From Agrocybe praecox (lineage: Eukaryota; Basidiomycota; Agaricomycetes; Agaricales; Agrocybaceae), in contig OZ024840.1 of the NCBI GenBank assembly GCA_964017145.1, positions 2,666,001 to 2,730,000 on the forward strand: DNA of 64,000 nt, given 5' to 3'. Below are positions 21,964 to 34,405 of the stretch, piece by piece. The notes under the pieces are model-generated. The model saw only the letters and a program-made list of their open reading frames with translations, was not told the DNA's origin and did no database searches. Positions within the stretch are counted from its first letter, which is position 1, and the number at the start of each line of letters is the position of its first letter. A program made the translations under genes and the position numbers.

Positions 21964-23940
21964 TCAGGTACGCGACTTCTGCATCTCTCCCGGGCGCCGT
22001 GGCTGGTTCAAAATAAGAGTGCCAGGATTAACCTCTGGTTGAGTTCTTTGGACACGACTCGCTTCTCTATCAAGGTCATCATCCTGCGTTGACAGACGAG
22101 GGTAGCGCGGGGGAAGTTCCACGATTTGTGTTCCAGTTTGGTGATAAATAGTAACGGGAGCCGCAGAACTATCATGATGGATTACATAGACTTGATTTTG
22201 ATTGTTGGATCTATCGTCCTGAACCGTTGAAGCTGACGTTGTGCGACCTAGCTTGCTTGTCGCTCGCTCGTTTTCATCGGGAACCATGAAAGGCCGAACG
22301 GTCGAGTCTTGTCCACCTCGACGTACCATAATAGGCGATGATATTGAACCTATAGGTGACCAGCCTACGGTGGAAGGATGACCATGGTCAGAGCTTGGAT
22401 GGCTTGAATGTGATGGTTTTGCGTTTTCAGCCATAGCTGTTTCAGGCGACCCAGGTCTGGAAGCCAGATATAAAAATCGACTTGCAAGGTGGCGTCTTAG
22501 GAACATGAACGCCACGATAGCGCCAATGATAAGGCCAGCAGCGAGCCCCCCAATACCCGTGCCAACAGCTACAGAAGGCTTTATAGTCTTTTGGCTGGAC
22601 CTATATCTATGTAAGATAATCATTGCCAATTATATGGATCTATGCATACCTCGGGAACCCAGTTAAACAATCTGTCGTCGTTGTACCACCACCCCCAGAA
22701 TGCAGTGGTCCGTTTGACCATAATGCGCCCTTAGCATCGACAAGACTAATAAAGAATGGAGACGCCCAAGAAAGGCTGACAGTCCAATTGATGGGTTTCT
22801 GGTCAAGAGACGTGATGTTATACGGTGGATGAAGTGCTGGAGCCACCTATGAGCTTTCTATGTTACATCACTGGACCAACTTCTTTTGAAAGAATGCACA
22901 TACAGTAAGAGTATACGGAGGAGTACTCCCGTTACTAGGAGTAATCGAAATATCTGTGCACTGTATAGCAGTTGTGAGCTCGAATCCCTTCAGTTTGTAG
23001 CCGAGAGATTAATATTGACCTGGTCCACGAACCCAAACTGAGACAAAGGACCAGTGTGATCTTGCGCAGTTACATTAAGTTGTTCGGCGAATGTGACATT
23101 GTTACACGTAGGTGAAGGGTCAGAGGAAGATGGAATGACTGTATATGTGTTCTGGCAACCCCCAGTATTCCCGAATTTATCGAACTGCGCGTATCATGAG
23201 TACGATGGTGAATGTAAATTTTCGCAAAATAAAATAAAATCACGTACCATGCATATTTGATACTTTTGGTGGTTGGTTAGAAGAATGAAATTGTAATCAG
23301 AAAGAATTTCTTACAAGAGTACCTGGAAAAAATGGCACTGGCCAGTCCTATCTCTCCAATCAACAAGGTTGCAAAAGAGAATTAGACGCAGTGTAGACGC
23401 ACAAAGGTTAGACCACTTCCTACGGAGATGACAAAAGGTTGTATAAAAGCACTACCACCGCGTAAGTATGATAAAAGTTGGCATTCAATAAAGACGTACG
23501 AAGTATAAACTTGAAGGTAATAGGGTGCGGTAGGATTCGGTCTGTAGGAGGTCAGTAACATGAGGGATAACAGCAGTGCGAGACACCCACCCAGTGGCGC
23601 TACCTCTCGACCATTCGATGTGAATCGTCTCGCATTGTTCTAGGGAAGAACACCTAGTCAGTAAACAACCTAGTCAAGATCGATACAACAAACTTCTATT
23701 CACCAGTGACAGGTACTGGAACTGGCTGGCCAGGAACATTGTAGTCAAAGAAAAAAGACTGCAGAAAAATGAGCAAAGTTATCTGTCCCTTGGGCGGGGT
23801 AACGGATATGGATCCTATCTTACCAGTGGTAGGTTGGGTGTAATATGATTTTGACCGTAAACCAAGGTCGCTTTCCAGGCCCACAAAAAAGAAATTCCTC
23901 CCAAGAGGCGGATAAAGGAAAGGGACTGTGTCGGCATCAT
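21964..23940 (-). CDS. Type I single-pass membrane protein, tandem copy A, PPRY tail
   Basis: The start at 23940 gives a 39-codon first exon (to 23824) with a hydrophobic signal sequence (RLLGGISFLWAWKATLVYG). The ectodomain exons read FFDYNVPGQPVPVPVT, EQCETIHIEWSRGSATG, NPTAPYYLQVYTS, FIQPFVISVGSGL, DWPVPFFPG, CNNVTFAEQLNVTAQDHTGP and PPYNITSLDQKPINWTVSLS, with several N-glycosylation sites. A TM helix follows (GTGIGGLAAGLIIGAIVAFM), then a Ser/Pro-rich cytoplasmic tail containing VYVIHHDSSAAPVTIYHQ and IVELPPRYP. The PPRY motif is a possible WW-domain ligand. The gene directly downstream of its twin shares the whole layout. The family looks widespread in mushrooms from memory, with no known function; receptor or cell-wall sensor are guesses. 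Confidence 0.8.
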
Positions 23941-25012
23941 ATAAACGGAATATCGTGGATCACAGCGGACGGGGTTTTGTGCTGAACAGAAGGGCCTTCA
24001 AGGCTGCTCTTCTCTGAACAGTCCCGCAAAAGGGGTGGAGACCAGCTGGGTGACTAGCACCTATGGTACTTGACCTTCAAGCCAGCACCGATTCGTGGAA
24101 AGTAGGGATGAAATGCCACGACGGTTCTCCGCCGTAGCCCTACTTCAATATGTAGATATCCGACCTAGATACAATCACAGAAAACGTAGTGGCATCCGTG
24201 AGTAAAAATCACGGATGAGAGAATGAACGGAAATTACCTATACCTAGAAATACAGTCAGGCACAAGCAAAATGGCGTTGTACGTATGTCAATATTGATGA
24301 TCAGATTCAGATGTTGAGGGTCATTTTTGAATTTTGCAAGGTGTATGATAACAGAACACGAGATGGAAGTATGGTTGTTGCAATATCATATTCCGAAATA
24401 TCTTCCTGTGACCGAATCTTTTTGATATACGTCCTGTTATACCTGTTATACTTACATAGCCTGAGGAGCGGGTGTTCATTGAAAGAACGTTACTAGGTGC
24501 ACCGCGAAATCACGACAAGCTCGACTGAGACTTGACGCTTGATGATCATTGTGTATATTCCCAGATCTTCAAGGGCAAATGCATCCTCGTGACCGGAGTG
24601 AAACCTAGACGCCCGAATAAAGCTGATGGTGTCAACAGAGATCATGAGCAAGGGAGAAAACGGCTGATGAATGTGAGCAGAGCAATAACCAATCAATGAG
24701 TTGCCAAAAATCCAGGCGCTGGCGCCATGGCAGTTGACCAATTTTAACCCCTATTGAAGCCGCGCCTCAAGCAGCTCACTGCCTCCGAGTGATAATCGCC
24801 CATCATAAACATAAATCCATCTTTTGTGCCCCGTATTGAGCCATACAAAATACTGTCTGCCCGCCACATGCTATGGTATATATTATAAAGACTACGGAAA
24901 ACATATTATTTTGAGTATTCATGATGCAAAGGTTCATCCACTTCCCAGAAAGAAAAAAACCACAAAACAGTACATCCAGCAGGAATAGCGGCTGGCACAC
25001 AGGAAGGAAGAT
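23941..25012. other. Intergenic region between the two tandem membrane-protein genes
   Basis: This 1,072-bp stretch must contain the promoter of copy A and the 3' end of copy B. Short open frames at 24311-24496 and 24493-24741 show no motif or sensible codon use. I see only a 9-bp perfect hairpin (24193-24217) and two adjacent copies of CCTGTTATA at 24433-24450. No relic of a third copy of the flanking family is recognisable. Confidence 0.6.
24193..24217. repeat. Short perfect hairpin in intergenic DNA
   Basis: CATCCGTGA and TCACGGATG form a perfect 9-bp stem around the seven-base loop GTAAAAA. It lies about 250 bp upstream of copy A. It could be a regulatory palindrome or chance. Confidence 0.7.
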
Positions 25013-26978
25013 TCAACGGCCCCACGTGCGAGGACTTTTCCGTATCTGGCCTGGTTGTCGTGGGGGAGCCAAAATAAGAGGCTCTGATGGCGTCACTGCT
25101 TGAAGATCCTGCACATCTCTGGAACCTTCGCTATGCTGGGGGAAAGGCGGGTACCGGGGAGGTAGTTCAACAATCTGCGTTCCGTTTTGATGGTATATTG
25201 TGACTGGCGGTACTTGGCTATCGTGATGTAGTACATATACGTTGTGATTACTCGTCTGAGAGACTGATTCTCGTATGGATGTTCCACCAACTTGAATGCG
25301 CGGCGAGTCTAGATTGACTATTCGACCTTCTTCGTCTGGTATCACAAAGGGCTCGATTTGGTACTGTGATGAATCTTGACCTAGGCGATGCAATAATGAA
25401 GAAGGATTGGATTGGGAGAACGAGGAAGATGTGGGGACAGATCTATAGTGGGATCGTCTTGGACCTGAATCAGGAATTATCCTGTCCGGTGATCCGGGCG
25501 GAGAGGTAGGAAGAGTCACAAAGCGACCCGATTCCATTTTCTGCTTGAATTGACGCTTCATGAAGATATACGCAGCAAGAATCCCAGCTAATAACCCAAA
25601 AACTAGCCCGCCGACACTAGTTCCAATAACAACAGGAACCTTCACCGACCTGGGACTGTAAAGGGACCTTTAGCTTGTTAGTTACACGACAAGATCAAAG
25701 GCTACTTACCTCGAGTTAACTGTTCCAGTAAGGCATGATGTGGTGTCTCCATTACCGGAATGTAGAGGTCCATTCGACCACACACTTCCCTTCGAATCGA
25801 CAAGACTGATAAAAAATGAAGATGCCCAAGAAAGACTGACGGTCCAATTGATAGGCTTATTGTCTTGCGATGTGATGTTATAAGGGGGATGCAATGCAGG
25901 CGCAACCTGGGGATATATTTAATTTAGATTGCATGGAATAGAGCCCCAAGATATAGAAAAGATCACCGTTAGAGTATACGGAGGGGTGCCATTTATAGGT
26001 GTAATCGAAATGTCAGTACACTTTATTACGAGATTAATCTAAAGTTTCCCAGTTTCCGAAGAACGATACGTACTTGTTCGACCCAGCCAAATTGCGACAT
26101 TGGGCCGTTGTTCACTCCCGCCGATACATCGAGTTGTGTAGGAAATGTTACATTAGAACACGTTGGTTTTGATGTTGCAGGAATTACAGTATACGTGTCT
26201 TGGCATCCTCCTGTGTTTCCGAATTTATCGAACTTTTTGGAAACTTAACAACCTCCTTGGTAACAAGAGAAAAGTAATGACTGACCATGCATATTTGATA
26301 CTGCGAAAAACAATCGAACATGACTCGCTATTTGCAATCGGACAGCAGCAACGACACTCACGAGGGTTCCCGGAGCAAAAGGCACTGCCCAATCCTGTTA
26401 ACGTTGTCAGCCCAAAATTTCGAAGACACATTCACACTAAAACGCACATAAGTGAGAGTATCTCCTACCGATATGATGAATGGTAACGTATAAGCTCTGT
26501 CGAATATGTAAGAAAGAGGTGCATGATTTCTGCAAAAATTCTAGCTCACGCACGAAGTATACACTTGAAGGTAATACGGCGCAGTGGGATTTGGTCTATT
26601 AGTATTGCGTACAATAACAATGATTTATATATCACGCTCATAACAACCACTATGGGGACATACCCTGTCGCGGTACTCCTCGACCAGACTATATGAATGC
26701 TTTCACATTGTTCTACCGCGTATGAGCACAAATGTTTGATCGAATACACCAAAAGATCGCACCAGTCGTTGGAACTGGTAAGGCTTGTCCAGGTTTGTTC
26801 CAATCAAATAAAAAGGACTTGTGTTGATTGAGGGACTTTAGTATTGTGCGTAACATTAAAAGGTGCTCTTTCTTACCTGCGGCAGGAAAGGTGTTATGTG
26901 ACTTGGAATGGAATGTACCAACGGTAGTGCGCTCGATAACCATAAGGACAAGACGATTTTCCAACGGGCAAGATGCAT
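25013..26978 (-). CDS. Type I single-pass membrane protein, tandem copy B, PPRY tail
   Basis: This is the upstream twin of the gene at 21964-23940. I place the start at 26978, giving a signal peptide (MHLARWKIVLSLWLSSALPL...) and the same first splice as copy A. The following exons read FLFDWNKPGQALPVPTT, EQCESIHIVWSRSTATG, PAPFAPGT-like, and PPYNITSQDNKPINWTVSLS plus NGPLHSGNGDTTSCLTG. The TM helix is VVIGTSVGGLVFGLLAGILA. The tail keeps VYVLHHDSQVPPVTIYHQ and IVELPPRYP but differs elsewhere. Identity is highest in the membrane-proximal ectodomain and the tail block, moderate elsewhere, which suggests an old duplication under constraint. The N-terminal exon was placed by aligning its frame with copy A. 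Confidence 0.8.
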
Positions 26979-27397
26979 AGGTATACAAGCAGAAAGAACG
27001 AACTAATGACAACTGAAACTCTTCGCCAAACGAAAACGTCACCGAGTAACTAGTCCCTTAGTATCCTCAGCGGATCGCCGGTTCAAACGCTCAGATTGTA
27101 TACTGTCCTGCAGTGTTAAAGGTGTCGGTGGATGGAGGGGAAAGATTGGGTGGACATAACACATCCGAGTAGCGTATGCTGCGTTGTTGATATGGACTAG
27201 TCTGCTTTTGGTTTGATGAAAGAAAGTGATAAGCACTGGGCAACACTGATAAAACTCCGACTGAGAATCTGACTATTTAGTATGACTGCGAGATGATCGA
27301 CTAAGGTTTGATCAGGTTATGTCATGGGCATGGGCCGAGTGTCGAGGTCTTATGAAAGAGTTTAAATTAGGTTGAGCATCAGCTGTTTAGGTCTATC
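26979..27397. other. Divergent intergenic region
   Basis: This 419-bp stretch lies between copy B and the SYLF-SH3 gene. A plausible open frame at 27039-27236 on the minus strand has no motif. No clear TATA box or palindrome stands out. Confidence 0.6.
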
Positions 27398-29253
27398 ATG
27401 AAGTTCAACACACCTTTACCTCAACCTTTGCCAAAGGAATGTGAAAAGGCCGCCAAAATATGTGAGCCGTCCGTCGTTCATGCCTTGTAAATAAGCTTAC
27501 AAGCATTCTCCAGTCCAGTCTTTTGTAGATCATGGCAATAACGGCCTGGATGGCGTCATACCTCGAAGCATCCTCGAAAACGCTAAAGGATTTGCCATCT
27601 TCACCATCTTCAAAGCAGGATTTGTTTTCTCCGCCAGGGCTGGGAGTGGTGTTGTCATTGCGAAACTAGATGATGGAAGTGAGTGAATCTCAGATTTATT
27701 CAAATAATTCAAATTGTATCAATAACCGAGTCCGTGAAGCCTGGTCTGCCCCCAGTGCGATTGGAACTGCAGGGCTTGGAGTCGGTACTCAGATAGGTGC
27801 AGAGGTGACCGACTTTCTAATAGTGTTAAATTCGCGCTCTGTATGTGGTGCCTCTGCGAAATGTCCTCTGCAGAATCATTCTAACAGTGCATCAATTTGT
27901 AGGCTATTGTGAGCTTATAACGTCAAATTCTCTGTCGTCTCTTAATCTCTCATTCCCTACAGAAATCTTTCATGGCAGCGGGGTCGCTGAGCTTAGGTGG
28001 TAATATGAGTCTTGCACTTGGTCCACTAGGTCGTAATGGCGAGGCATCCGGTGCATTAAATACGAATGGTAAAGTTGCCGCCATGTAAGATCAAATCCAC
28101 AGGATGGAATATTTAATTTGCTGACATTTATTTTTATAGGTATAGTTACTCCAAGACGCGTGGATTATTCGGTGGCGTTTCCCTGGAAGGCTCAGTAATT
28201 ATAGAACGTCAGGATGCCAATTTTCAAGCTTATGAATCTCCAGTCACCGCCAGGTTACTACTTGGAGGTACGGTCGATCCCCCCCAATGGGCGCTGCCCC
28301 TCATCAAGACCTTGGAAGCATGTACGGGAATGCCTGGAACCAGGCAATGGATAAATGACGAGGGGAGTAGAACACCAGGCGGAACATATGCGTTTGGGAA
28401 GCCATCCACTCCATCAAGTTCAAGGTCATCGATGTCTAGGCTGCCCTCCTTTTTGCGCAAGAAAAAGTCTGACTCTCCCAGTTTTCCTCCTGCCTCCTGG
28501 GGCTTAGAAAACGACGATGGTCGCTATTCCACTACCCCAGACTCCGAACCATCTCGTTCCCACTTACGGAACAAGACTTGGGATATTGGTGACCATCACT
28601 CAGGTAGCAAAGGGATTGACTCAAGCTATGGTGTTTCTTTCAATTCGAGAAAAGAACAGTCCACGCCCAACTCCTGGGACTCGGAAATCGATTCGATCAC
28701 AACCACTGTAACGAGGCGGAACACGAATCCATTTGATGCTGGCCTAAACCCAAACACCAACGGTTACGGCAGGCCGACATCCGAAAACCCTTCACACCAA
28801 CGCTCGATGTCGTTGAGGTTTGATCGAGCACCGACGAATGGATACTCCAGTCCTTTCGTAATAGACGCATCCCAACAAAACACGTTCTCCTCGCAAGCTA
28901 GTCGAGCACAGACTTTGGATTCGACGTTGCAACCATTCAATCAAGGAAACCGTCAAGGTGTGATCCGTGCCATTGCTTTGTATGACTTCGCAGCAGTTCA
29001 GGTTAGTCGGGAAATCAAACAATATGCAAGGTTTTTGCCTTACATTTCGTCTGTGTAGGACGGCGATATATCTTTCCGAAAAGGGGACGTAATTGAAGTT
29101 ACGCAAAAAAGTGATAGTAACGACGATTGGTGAATTGAACTGTCCAATCAGGATGCTATTCAGACACTGATTCTACATTTTGGTCATAGGTGGACCGGGC
29201 AATGCAATGGTCAACAAGGAATATTTCCTGCCAATTTCGTTGAACTTCTGTGA
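27398..29253 (+). CDS. SYLF-SH3 actin patch protein (LSB3/LSB4/YSC84, SH3YL1-like)
   Basis: The start at 27398 gives MKFNTPLPQPLPKECEKAAK, the usual Ysc84 opening. Later exons encode the SYLF (Ysc84 actin-binding) domain: IPRSILENAKGFAIFTIFKA, GSGVVIAKLDDG, WSAPSAIGTAGLGVGTQIGA, SLSLGGNMSLALGPLGRNGE and YSYSKTRGLFGGVSLEGSV. A long Ser/Pro-rich linker (28340-28960) follows, then a C-terminal SH3 domain (IALYDFAAVQDGDISFRKGD, then WWTGQCNGQQGIFPANFVEL) ending at 29253. These proteins bind lipids and actin through SYLF and Las17 or other proline-rich partners through SH3 during endocytosis. Six introns are inferred; one splits the tandem Trp codons of the SH3. Confidence 0.92.
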
Positions 29254-29507
29254 CAGGAGTGTGCGTTGCACGTTACCGGTGTTTCCTTTGCTTCGCCTGG
29301 GATGCTTTCCTACTACAAAAAAGATATGATAACCATAAAGTTCTTTGGGTCCTTGTTGGGCGTCTCATTCAAAACAAACTTGTTCCGCGAGCGTGTATGA
29401 TATCTAGGTGCCAAATAATAATACATGTATAGTTGCTAGGTAGTATGTCCACAGGCCGGTCCTTGCCCCACAAAAAAACCGGAAATACACCGTAGGGAAT
29501 AGATAAT

Positions 29508-31288
29508 CTATTGAGTCTGGTAAATCTTGACACTGGTAACTTCCCAATCTACTCATGTTTCTGATCAACACTAGGACTCGGAGAGAAAAGGAAGATACTT
29601 ACAAGCTTCTTGCATGGCTGATCCACTGGAACGGACAAACGCTTCACATGTTGATACGCCCGTTCGCTGGGCACAACTCTGCTCTTGTCCAGGAATACCT
29701 GCCGAGCTCCATACGCCGCCAGCCCAATCCCCACTATGTAATTTATGACAGACTTTAGTTGAATTAACAGGATCGAATGAAGATACCACTAACCATAATG
29801 TTGTATCGAAAATAGCGTTGTGGTTAGCGAAGAATTTGAACGGGTCGCACGAGGCGGCAGGCCATCTTGCTTGGGCTGTACCCCAGCTGTCGGGCTGAGG
29901 TGCACCAGCAGTGATATCCGAAGGTTCCGCACCACGCGGGAAAAAATAGACGGCCACTCCATTAGAATCCCACCTCACTGCATTCAAGTGAGTTGAAAAG
30001 CTACGAATCCAAGCCAACGTTACACTTACTGGCATATGTACCACCGCCGTTAGCATTGAACCCTGCACCAAAGGAGTTGCTCGTTGAAGCTCGGATACCA
30101 CAACCTTGATTACCAGTCGTCAAGGCTGCACAGTTCGTACCACCGACCACGGTTCCTGATATGGCCAGTACATTAGGGCTTGAGCTTGCCAAGGTGCAGC
30201 CTACATCAGTATGAATGGTCGCCTGGTTATTGGTGTAATCATGGACCCCTTCAACAATGTCGATCTCTCCAGTAAATGGCCAATTGGGGCCTAATAAAAC
30301 CATTAAAGTCATGTATAATACGTGAATAGATCGGTATCCGCTTACCATTAGTCCAAAAGGCCCTAGTACACTGTGTCAATACTGATGCAAGGAAGCCTGA
30401 GCAGCAAATGATACTTACGGCCAAATTCCACATCCTGTAGGCATATGGACAGCATCCATAATAAATAATCCACCATTAAACTGCGCTTTGGTGCTGATAC
30501 GGACACTCTTCCGATTTCCGGAGACGCTGGGAGTAGTTTCCACACGCATTACAGCATTGCCTTGGGAATTCACTTCCAGAAGGTTATTGGAGCGCTGCGG
30601 AACGCCCGATCAGCTTGATTAGACTTTCAGAGAGGCAAAAAATACACACAGCAGTATTTTCATCGACATAGTCCACAATACCTGAAAGGCCAAAATGACT
30701 TCAATGTGGTCGAACCTTTCAATAAAACGTTGTATACCGTACCATGCGTCGGATCGCCGGATGTTGGTGTCGTAGTGAAGAAGTCCCATTCATCAAAAAA
30801 ACTGTTACCTCCCTAAAATACATCGATCAAATCGTTTGCTTGAACCGTTTTCAGACAGCATAGTAACTCACGTAGGAGTTGACCAATTTCCAAGGCGAGG
30901 AAGGCAGATTGGATATGCTCGTTGGGGTACTACCGCTGGCTGCTGAGCTGCTACCACTACCGGTAGGACGCCGTGTTGAAGTTGAGGAATTCAACGTGCT
31001 ACTTCCTGAATTAGCTGTTGTGGAGCCAGCGGCGGGTGAAGTTCCAGCATCGTTCCCATTGTTAAATACGGCCTGGTTCCCGGATTTGCAATAAATAACA
31101 TGCTGATTTGATTCGTCTCGAGGTAAGAGGACACTACGAAATGCTACACGAAGGTCGTGGGCAAGACTGTGAGTCTGGCGAGCGACATTGCGATGAAGGT
31201 TCTGCAGAGCCCGGGGAACGAGGGTATGTGAGCTCGAGGCGAGGGAGAGGTCAAGGAAAAGGAGGAAATAAAAGATAAAAGGGAACAT
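29508..31288 (-). CDS. Secreted GH16 endo-1,3(4)-beta-glucanase
   Basis: I choose the ATG at 31288 over an upstream one at 31372 because it yields a clean signal peptide (MFPFIFYFLLFLDLSLASSS). A Ser/Thr/Gly-rich linker follows (about 30900-31090), then the GH16 beta-jelly roll. The catalytic motif is ExDxxE in TGEIDIVEGVHD. Further conserved parts are TIHTDVGCTLAS, NCAALTTGNQGCGIRAST, FGAGFNANGGGTYA and DWAGGVWSSAGIPGQEQSCA. The C-terminus is completed only by splicing to a last exon (about 29508-29549) reading WEVTSVKIYQTQ. Such enzymes cut beta-1,3/1,4- or 1,3/1,6-glucans in walls. The low-complexity linker may be O-glycosylated. About nine introns. Confidence 0.88.
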
Positions 31289-31674
31289 GATGGAGGTAAG
31301 AAAGAAAGAATAAAGAGGGAGCGCAACCTGTACGCCAGATAAGGGAGGAAACAAGAAGGCAGGACTCTGCATTTAACAATGAACACGAACTGCACTCCGT
31401 CCGGCACGAGGTCCCCTTGCGCGGCACCTATATTTAGCTTTTCCCTCCGTTTTCAAAAATAACACCATTTCTTTAGAAGGATATCCTAATACTACATCCT
31501 TCATAGATCTACTCGGAACTACGCTACAAAGGGACAAACATGAAGACTAGAAAGGAATAATATAAATGTACTCGAATATGAAACAGAAAAGGATATAAAC
31601 GAAAGACAGAGGTGCCCAAACAAAAATAAGGAATGACTAAATACAAAGGGAAGATGTCCGTCAAACTAAACCGA
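31289..31674. other. Intergenic region between GH16 and VAC8 genes
   Basis: This 386-bp stretch holds the GH16 promoter and the VAC8 3' end. It is A-rich on the plus strand with several AATAAA-like strings on the complement. No gene is seen. The 31289-31372 part is an in-frame upstream extension of the GH16 frame and could be 5' UTR. Confidence 0.6.
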
Positions 31675-34064
31675 TCAGCGGTGCGATCCGGGCGCAAACG
31701 CCTCTCTTACACTCCTTCGTAGTTCTTCATGATCCTTAGAACTACCTATAGAAGAACCTGGTTGAATTTGGGAACCTGGAACGCTAATAGACACCAGTCC
31801 ATCAATGTCGATGTCGACAAAGTCCAGAATGCGCCGCGATAGAAGTTGGATTTCACCCTGCCCGTCGTTAGTTTCTGTGTCCTGGTATGAGTGCTGAGAG
31901 TGATGGGATTGCGGGGTGCCGACAGAAGAGGCAGGTGATGTCGTTCGGGAGGCCGCCAGATTTCGAATATTTGGAATGAGGCTTTCCGAGCTTCGAATGT
32001 TACTTATAAGCTGGGGATCTAAACAAAACCTTGAGAAAAAGGTACTTGATGAAGAAGTATGGGAATAAAAGACTCACCGCCAGATTCGAGGAGTTGGACA
32101 ATGGTCCACACAGCGATATGTTGGAATGTGGCATCTGGACTGGTCAAGAAACGATGCAAATATTTGTGCATTCCGCCATCAGGTTTATCCCAAACCTCGT
32201 TGAATGCCGAGTAATCATCCGAAGGTGACCGCCCATCTGGTGAAAGGTATGGTCAATACTGTTCATTATGCATGGCCTAATCTGTTACCTTTCGAGGACA
32301 AATTTCCGAGAGCTGCTGCGCTGTTACCTTGAACCTCTGAGCTAGGAGAATTTGTGAGAGGAATAAGGACTTCGCAAATGCCCATTTCTAGAAGCTGGCC
32401 TTTCAACTCATCTATAATGTGCAAGATAAGTTCAATGTACCTCTCGACTATATCCACACTTACCACTTAAGGCAAGGACAGCAACGCATGCAGTCATTTC
32501 GCTCTGAACATTGATTGGTACTTCCAGCACGAGCTCTTTGATAGACTGGATAGCACCAGCTTTCACGATGGCCTTCTTATTTTTCTCCGAACTAGCGGCG
32601 AGATTCCGTAACGTCGAAATAGCGTGGCATTGAACTTCTTCGTTGTCTTTGAAAGACAGCAAGTTGATCAGAGGCTGTAAGAAACCTGACTCAATGATAG
32701 GAGATTCATTCTGTGGATGAATAGAAACGTTCCGGACGCAGGCAGCAGAAGACAAAATGAGAGGGAGATAAGTCGATTGAAGAAGACGCAATAATGATTG
32801 GAGACCGTCGGCCTTGACAATCTCTAATTGATATTTCTCTACAAGAGAAACGTTATAAGTTTGCATAGTGAATGAGCAAACAAGTTCACATACCATCACT
32901 AGCAAGATTTCGAAGAGCCAGTGCGGCCTGACACTGGACTTTCAGGCTTGGACTATCCATAAGCATTACAAGACTGGTAACCAGTTTTGGCTCGCTCTGA
33001 GCAAGCTTCTTGCGGTTCGCGCCTGTAAGTTACAACACTATAAGGCGATGAAGGTGGTAGATAACATTGAGAGACTTACCATCCACCGCAATATTGCTCA
33101 AAGCTGTGGTGCAATAATACTGCACGTCTGTATCTGCTGAGTTCAAGAGGCTAACGAGAACAGGAATGGCACCGGCGTTAACGAGTTGCTGACGATTTTC
33201 ATCTATCAGGCGTCAATTAGAAGGTAACAAGGGATGCAAGGCAAAGAAACGTACCTGAATGTGTCATGTTTAACAAAGCCCCTGTAGCATTGCGTTGCAC
33301 TCTCATGTCCTTGGAACGAGCGAGACGAGTAAGAGGAACCAGCGCTCCCGACTTGGCGATTTTAGTCTTGTTGTCATCTATGTTGACCAAATCAGAATGA
33401 TAAGCTTTACGAAGACGAAGAACCAACCATGCGTTGCCAGATTGGTGACACATCCAACAGCATTGCATTGTACCTCGACATTTGGGCTTAGCATCTGGCG
33501 GATTAGAGGTTCCAAACCTCCAAGCTTAACGATGAGCAGTTTGTTGTCCGCTGGCCAGGCAGATGAATGTGAGAAGATAACTTGATACAAACGACATAAC
33601 GCACTGTTGACTGCGAGGTTTCCCAATGCAGCACTCGCTGCCCGCTGTACTTCCGTATCATGACTACTGAGCAAAAAGAGGATAGGATCCAATGTATCGC
33701 GTCCAACTTGTCGTACTTCCTTCTCTGTGATTTCTGCAAAAGCGAGGGCAGCGCTCCGTTGCAAATCTACATTGTCGGAGAAGGATAGTGTGGTTAGAGC
33801 TGAGAGTGGAGAACCTGTAAAGAAATTGGTAGTAGTGCGATCTAATGGGTGGTTAATAAGAGAAGCATAGAGAATATGCGAGTGTACATACTCTCCAGAT
33901 ACTGTAGCAAGTCTGCGACTGCTTCGCGTTCATTTTCCAAAAGCAAAGGCTCATAGGATTGCGACCTGCGCCCTTGAACTAGTGAAAGAGATGAATGAAG
34001 GTATTTGTAGAGACGGCATGAGCTTCTTACAACACGATTCACAGCAGCTTGCAATGTTTCCCAT
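31675..34064 (-). CDS. VAC8: VAC8, vacuolar armadillo-repeat protein with lipidated N-terminus
   Basis: The first exon is only 34 nt (34031-34064) and encodes [11 protein letters not shown]; it is joined by an intron inside codon 12 to [20 protein letters not shown]. Gly2 fits N-myristoylation and the nearby cysteines fit palmitoylation, as in yeast Vac8. Some eleven armadillo repeats follow, for example [67 protein letters not shown] and [15 protein letters not shown]. The protein ends in a Ser-rich tail and stops at 31675-31677. Vac8 acts in vacuole inheritance and fusion, Cvt/autophagy and nucleus-vacuole junctions. About ten introns. Confidence 0.93.
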
Positions 34065-34405
34065 AAGAGATCAAGTTGGCAATAAGGAAGAAGAAACGGG
34101 ACGGTACTGTGACCTGAAAGGATTGCCTGAAGGCTTAAATCAGAGAACAGGCTGGCCTGAGGCATTCGGTGTGGGAATCGTCAATAAACCAATCTGAATA
34201 ACTACTAAAACGGTACTTAACATTACCTAAAAATAAAAATAATTAAATATTAAATTGAGTATAACGCAAAGGTGATTCAATCAACGCTCGTTAACATTCA
34301 ACCTCGACTAACTCAACTTGGCATCAACTCTTTTCTGAACGACTTATTCATAATTTCAATCTTCAATAGGGCTGATTGAGACCTAAACCTCAAAAGTAGT
34401 CCTCT
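34065..34405. other. Divergent intergenic region between VAC8 and PIF1-type genes
   Basis: This 341-bp stretch separates two divergent genes. It contains a very AT-rich run (about 34228-34262) and then a pyrimidine/CAACTC-rich leader before the helicase start. An open frame at 33982-34197 reads through the VAC8 first exon on the other strand and is rejected as a gene. Confidence 0.6.

Noticed and set aside
21964..26978. Tandem pair as a recent local duplication or assembly error
   Set aside because: The copies differ clearly in ectodomain, tail and intergenic DNA, so the duplication is old and real.
27075..27100. GGTTCAAACGC resembling a tRNA B box
   Set aside because: No A box or cloverleaf could be fitted around it.
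28312..29058. Apparent single 248-codon gene
   Set aside because: It is the large exon of the SYLF-SH3 gene plus read-through into the following intron, not a separate gene.
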